Of a stretch of 9,352 bases of DNA, positions 6,212 through 9,352 are shown one piece after another. A program made the position numbers and the translations under genes. Under the pieces are notes generated by a model. That model saw nothing but the letters and a program-made list of their open reading frames with translations, made no database searches and was not told the origin of the DNA. Within the stretch, counting starts at the first letter, position 1; each line of letters opens with the position of its first letter. Origin of the DNA: Verrucomicrobia subdivision 3 bacterium UBA7542. GTDB lineage: Bacteria; Verrucomicrobiota; Verrucomicrobiia; Limisphaerales; UBA11358. The DNA is taken from NCBI GenBank assembly GCA_002479245.1, contig DLMG01000006.1, positions 406-9,757 on the forward strand, written 5' to 3'.

Positions 6212-8257
6212 TTATAGACCGACTGAAGAATTCACGCCAAATGACTTTGTGGTCTGCCACTGCTGCCAGTCGCTAGAGATGGTGGACGATGAGTCTGAAG
6301 AAATATTTGGCGTCGTCGGCCAATAGGTCGGATCATACCAGCCCCAGCCATCGGGAACCAGACCATGAGTTGCCTTGTAAGCCCACATCGTCCAGCTAAT
6401 GCCATCGTTGTTATAAAGGTAAATAGATTGGTCGTAGCAAGCCGCGCCGTTGCCCATATCGTTCCATTCACCGATGTAGTCAGGAACATTCCATGATTTG
6501 TGGCTGTTGAAATCATTTACTTGGTTGGTGGATCCCGTCAATACCGCCGTGGTATCGCCGCCAAATTGGTATTCGTGCATGGAATAGACAACGTTGGTCC
6601 AGCCATACACGGACGGGTTGGGCAGCATACTCCAATTCCAGCTTCCGAAGGTTCCCTCCATGATGATTATATGGCTGGTGTCCACGGCACGAACGGTCGT
6701 GTAAAGGTTGGTATAAGCAGCCCAAACAGCCGCGGTGCTCGGAGCGTTATCCGGTTCGTTGATCAGATCGTAACCGGCCACGGCGCTGTTGCCCTTGTAA
6801 TGGGTGGCAATTTGCGTCCACATATAGGCTGTTTCACTCTGATCTATGCTGCTGGTCCAGTATAGATTCTGATTTTGCTGACCAGTGTCGTCAGAGGTGC
6901 TTTGGCCGCCAATTACGCCGTGCATATCAATAACCACATAAATACCGCGCGAAGCGCAATTGGTGACCAGCCAATCAAGCACTGCGAACGCATCCGAACG
7001 CCATCCTGAACTGGTGGAATTGGTGATGGAATAGAAGTTGCCCCACCAGACGGGCACACGTACGCAATTGAAGCCTCCATTTGTGATGTTATTGAGGTCG
7101 GCGGTCGTAATCCAATTGGTCTGATACGTTCTGATGAGGCTTTGCTCGGTGGCGACGCCAAATCGGCTGTCAAGCTCCGTGATAATACTGTAGGTGTCCG
7201 GCAGGCCACCACTGTCTGCGGGGCACATCCATGGTTCCATGACGAGCCACCCACCCAAATTAAGGCCTTTCAACTGAACGGTGGCGCCGCTGGCATTGAC
7301 GATGTTTGTGCCGCTGGTGTGCAACAGACTGAAAGCAGCCGTAGCATTTGTTGATATTTGCACGCGGTAAAAGCGGCTGCTTCCGCTGGCCAAATCGCCA
7401 ACCGACTGAACTGCATTATTACCGGAGATAGAACCGCCAAGAGGAACCCAATTGGCATCAGTCAGATTATTCTTGTATGCCATCTGATAGCTGAACCCGG
7501 ACTGGGTCAAAAATGAGATGATGACGTTCGTGTTGTTATACGACGCATGGATTGTAAATGGTACGGCTTGGATTTGAAACCCGTCAATATCGCCTTCCGC
7601 GCTGCCGTTTCCAGTGTAAGTAATGACCAAGTTCCCCGAACCATCGGACAAGGCTGACGTGAAGTCCACATAATCAACGCCTGCGATTAATGTGCTGCTG
7701 GAGCCGTCCCAAATGCTACTCTGCGTATTACCGTTGACGGTAAAATAGGTAGTGCGGCCTGCAGCAGCAACATTCGCCGCGTTATACAGTACCAAGTTAT
7801 AGGACGAGTTTGCTGCAAGACCCGAGAGCGTAATGGTTTGTGGGGTGCCACCATTGTAGAGATAGTCCTCCATCAGAGCGTCGTAGGGAGTGCTGGCAAA
7901 AGGAGTAGAACCGCCATAATCGTTCACATCGTATCCACCTGCAGATGTGAATGTCATCGTAACCGCCGAGGTACTGCCATCGGCATAGATGAGAGGAATT
8001 CCACTGCCACTGCTGACATCTATTCCATTCCACTGGTCACCCGCCGTTCCAAGAACCGCCGCACCTGACATGGTTGGACCAGGATTGGGGCCACCGCCCG
8101 AGCCGGCACTGCTGTTCTCATTAAAATCAACATCAATTAATTGGGCCTGAAGCACGCCGGCACTTAAAAAGATGACGCCTGCCGAGAAAACGCAAAAAAG
8201 CCAGGATGACTTCACAGCCTTATTTAATGCAATTCTTGAATGTTGAGGTCTTTTCAT
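6212..8257 (-). CDS. Secreted modular glycoside hydrolase family 5 protein (exo-beta-1,3-glucanase-like)
   Basis: A 681-residue exported enzyme. Signal peptide 1-38 (basic N-terminus, hydrophobic core about 18-36, cleavage after LQA). Residues about 39-232 form a beta-rich domain starting LIDVDFN, probably carbohydrate-binding or structural. Residues about 233-302 form a small beta module ending SRFYRVQIS. Residues about 310-680 are the GH5 (beta/alpha)8 barrel, starting LKGLNLGGWLVMEPWM (329-344). Expected active-site residues are Arg400 (NCVRVPV), His446 (IDMHG), Asn500-Glu501 (LINEPD, acid/base), His561 (SMHEYQF) and Glu597 (YIGEWND, nucleophile). All are present, so the enzyme should be active. 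The GLNLGGWLVxEPW opening and the DMHG...GGQS loop resemble GH5 exo-1,3-glucanases more than endo-cellulases; substrate is inferred. ATG at 8257 fits the signal peptide; no clear Shine-Dalgarno. GC is lower than in nrdJ and the LOG gene. The minus-strand neighbour beyond 8705 is also a secreted carbohydrate-type protein. Confidence 0.92.
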   Translation of the reverse strand: MKRPQHSRIALNKAVKSSWLFCVFSAGVIFLSAGVLQAQLIDVDFNENSSAGSGGGPNPGPTMSGAAVLGTAGDQWNGIDVSSGSGIPLIYADGSTSAVTMTFTSAGGYDVNDYGGSTPFASTPYDALMEDYLYNGGTPQTITLSGLAANSSYNLVLYNAANVAAAGRTTYFTVNGNTQSSIWDGSSSTLIAGVDYVDFTSALSDGSGNLVITYTGNGSAEGDIDGFQIQAVPFTIHASYNNTNVIISFLTQSGFSYQMAYKNNLTDANWVPLGGSISGNNAVQSVGDLASGSSRFYRVQISTNATAAFSLLHTSGTNIVNASGATVQLKGLNLGGWLVMEPWMCPADSGGLPDTYSIITELDSRFGVATEQSLIRTYQTNWITTADLNNITNGGFNCVRVPVWWGNFYSITNSTSSGWRSDAFAVLDWLVTNCASRGIYVVIDMHGVIGGQSTSDDTGQQNQNLYWTSSIDQSETAYMWTQIATHYKGNSAVAGYDLINEPDNAPSTAAVWAAYTNLYTTVRAVDTSHIIIMEGTFGSWNWSMLPNPSVYGWTNVVYSMHEYQFGGDTTAVLTGSTNQVNDFNSHKSWNVPDYIGEWNDMGNGAACYDQSIYLYNNDGISWTMWAYKATHGLVPDGWGWYDPTYWPTTPNISSDSSSTISSDWQQWQTTKSFGVNSSVGL

Positions 8258-8261
8258 AACT

Positions 8262-8290
8262 TTTACATCTTAGAGCAGCCCGGATATAAT
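8262..8290 (+). promoter_or_regulatory. Near-consensus sigma-70-type promoter on the plus strand, antisense to local genes
   Basis: TTTACA (8262-8267) and TATAAT (8285-8290) are exactly 17 bases apart, giving 11 of 12 consensus positions. It points rightward, away from the GH5 start and against the small ORF at 8301-8471; no plus-strand gene follows. It may drive an antisense or leader RNA or be a chance match in AT-rich DNA. Promoter consensus in this phylum is less well tested. Confidence 0.35.
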
Positions 8291-8300
8291 TTCATGCCAA

Positions 8301-8471
8301 TTAAACAGGAAACCCATCCGGCAACCGACACAGGAAATGTTTTTTTATAATGGATTCACCATAAGGGCTTGAAGCCGGGAGCACATTGGACACCACAGAT
8401 TGCGCAAAAGCTACTCTGGCAGATAAGAGTGTCAAAACAGTAAAGAAACGAAGGTCAGCGATTTTGTTCAT
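8301..8471 (-). CDS. Possible small secreted protein, 56 aa, or remnant of a secreted-protein gene
   Basis: ATG at 8471 gives MNKIADLRFF, a hydrophobic stretch (FTVLTLLS), then ARVAFAQ, a credible signal peptidase site after AFA. Only about 32 residues follow (SVVSNVLPASSPYGES...), ending at TAA 43 bases before the GH5 start on the same strand. A TTG at 8489 would add six residues but is less likely than the ATG. No ribosome-binding site is evident and no family is recognised. The N-terminus looks like that of a larger exported enzyme, so this may be the surviving 5' end of a decayed gene; a run of seven A on the coding strand (8340-8346) is a candidate frameshift site. Alternatively it is a genuine small exported peptide upstream of the hydrolase. 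Confidence 0.4.
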   Translation of the reverse strand: MNKIADLRFFTVLTLLSARVAFAQSVVSNVLPASSPYGESIIKKHFLCRLPDGFPV

Positions 8472-8489
8472 GATAATTCGATGGGCCAA

Positions 8490-8705
8490 ATGAAAAATCG
8501 GTTGCTTGTCAGACTATGCCGGAAACTTTTCAGGCAACCAGCCTCTGGCTTTTCAGGAAAATCCGCACATAAACGTCGCGGCATCCGTCGCTATTGGTTG
8601 GCAGTGAATTGTTTATAATCCTCAATCAACGGGCCGCCACCGATTTTACACCGGTGCCGACCTCGTTGTCTGCTTAAACTTAACTCAATTCAAATCACCG
8701 GTCAA
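8490..8705. other. Intergenic region upstream of the small ORF, with spaced direct repeat
   Basis: No gene is seen here. It holds two exact copies of CTTTTCAGG (8526-8534 and 8549-8557), a CACCG/CGGTG pairing around 8637-8656, and an isolated TATAAT on the plus strand (8614-8619) with no matching -35 box. It is the downstream region of the partial gene starting beyond 9352 and would hold any promoter for the small ORF and GH5 gene. No intrinsic terminator with a T tract was found. Confidence 0.5.
8526..8557. promoter_or_regulatory. Direct repeat CTTTTCAGG x2, possible regulator site
   Basis: Two identical 9-base copies start 23 bases apart, close to two helical turns, in the region upstream of the minus-strand small ORF and GH5 gene. 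Spacing and position fit a regulator binding two repeats on one DNA face. There is no other support, and chance duplication is possible. Confidence 0.25.
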
Positions 8706-9352
8706 CTACTGAGCTTTTACCACGTAATATCGCGGTGACGCTGATACCGTGTCAGTCACAGTTATGTTCGAACCGGTGCCGTTAGTGGTGGTCAACGTTG
8801 ACCAACTGCTTCGGGGCACGGCCAGACTGCTGCTGTAAAGCACAGTGTAATTAACTCCGCTCTGGGACATGAATTGGATGTGGACTTGGCCCGCGCTTAT
8901 TGAGGGAGTCAGCTTCACAGCTTGCGGGGCAACGGTCGCCGCTGGCACAAACATGTAGAAGTTGGCATTGACGTCCACCGCGGTGGTATTGTTCGCCTGT
9001 AACGTTTCCACTCCGCCCAGAGAAACCACCGCCTTCTGGCCATTGGTAGCCAACAATGGCACCCAGTCCCAGTCTTGCCAGCCGTTGGCGTTGGGATCGC
9101 TAAATGTGCCCAAAAGACTGGTCGTTTGGGTTGGCGTCCCCACCCCGTTGGTCACCAAACTCAAGGAAAGCCCGGAATACGCTCCGCCTGATGCCAGGCG
9201 GCCATAGACATTATATGTATTCGTGGGGAAGGTGCGAGTATAATTAACCCATTGCCCTGGATCCCAAAAGCCCAAGTTGAAGTCGTTAAAGATTGTTACT
9301 GTGGCACCATTGGTAACATAAAACTTCCCACGGAGGAAATCAGTGGCAACCT
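8706..9352 (-). CDS. C-terminal part of a secreted carbohydrate-binding-type protein (5' partial)
   Basis: The frame is open to the right edge, so the start lies outside the window; the TTG at 9275 is internal. The visible 214 residues hold two parts. Residues about 1-140 contain a beta-sandwich-like domain with GFWDPGQWVNYTRTFPTNTY (26-45), NVYGRLASGG, a LLGTF...GWQDWDWVPLL segment and a closing NFYMFVPA. This pattern is typical of CBM6-like domains appended to extracellular enzymes. Residues about 147-214 form a short beta module (VHIQFMSQSGVNYTVLYSS... ending SPRYYVVKAQ) of the same type as residues 233-302 of the neighbouring GH5 protein. The protein stops right after this module, so it is probably a C-terminal appendage, and any catalytic domain must lie upstream of the edge. 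Same strand as GH5, 448 bp away, consistent with a polysaccharide-use locus. CBM class is inferred. Confidence 0.75.
   Translation of the reverse strand, partial: VATDFLRGKFYVTNGATVTIFNDFNLGFWDPGQWVNYTRTFPTNTYNVYGRLASGGAYSGLSLSLVTNGVGTPTQTTSLLGTFSDPNANGWQDWDWVPLLATNGQKAVVSLGGVETLQANNTTAVDVNANFYMFVPAATVAPQAVKLTPSISAGQVHIQFMSQSGVNYTVLYSSSLAVPRSSWSTLTTTNGTGSNITVTDTVSASPRYYVVKAQ

Noticed and set aside
8408..8435. TTGACA with a downstream TAGCTT on the minus strand as a GH5 promoter inside the mini-ORF
   Set aside because: The -10 box matches only 3 of 6 positions; too weak to call.
8758..8785. Possible tRNA T-arm (gttcgaacc)
   Set aside because: No acceptor stem or other arms around it, and it sits inside a supported coding region.
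9273..9275. TTG as the start of the 8706 gene
   Set aside because: The frame remains open through 25 more codons to the window edge, and that extension reads as a natural continuation of the domain, so the gene is partial.

Overview
The window looks like chromosomal DNA of a Verrucomicrobiota bacterium, probably of the Pedosphaera/Limisphaera type. This is inference from protein style, not from a marker gene. The clues are a B12-dependent (class II) ribonucleotide reductase with a TSCPD domain and a Cys-rich tail, a secreted protein carrying a duplicated 'GVSxxVI' helical motif and a Tyr/Gly-rich tail, and secreted polysaccharide-active proteins built with small beta modules ending in 'RFYRV' or 'RYYVV'. 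No rRNA, tRNA, CRISPR array, insertion sequence or transposase was seen.

Layout. Positions 1-2145 (+) hold the 3' part of nrdJ, cut by the left edge. Positions 2146-2371 are a structured intergenic region with a UUCG hairpin and a 27-bp imperfect inverted repeat. Positions 2372-3052 (+) encode a LOG/TIGR00730-family nucleotide phosphoribohydrolase. Convergent to it, with a 16-bp gap, 3069-4910 (-) encodes a polytopic membrane protein with four C-terminal Sel1-like repeats. A divergent 188-bp gap leads to 5099-5731 (+), the small secreted protein with the duplicated helical motif. Positions 5732-6211 hold no convincing gene but contain a four-copy degenerate octamer repeat and several hairpins. 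Positions 6212-8257 (-) encode a secreted modular GH5 glycoside hydrolase. Positions 8258-8705 hold a tiny possible secreted ORF (8301-8471, -), a spaced direct repeat, and a near-consensus promoter pointing against the genes. Positions 8706-9352 (-) are the C-terminal part of another secreted protein with a carbohydrate-binding-like domain, cut by the right edge.

The left third is housekeeping (dNTP synthesis and nucleotide metabolism) and GC-rich. The right third is secreted carbohydrate utilisation, all on the minus strand and visibly lower in GC. The GH5 enzyme and the protein upstream of it share the same kind of small beta module, which fits a polysaccharide-degradation locus continuing beyond the right edge. 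No defence, mobile or otherwise clearly new multi-gene system is visible. The best candidates for something undescribed are the intergenic repeats, the membrane/Sel1 fusion, and the short secreted ORF with an opposing promoter.
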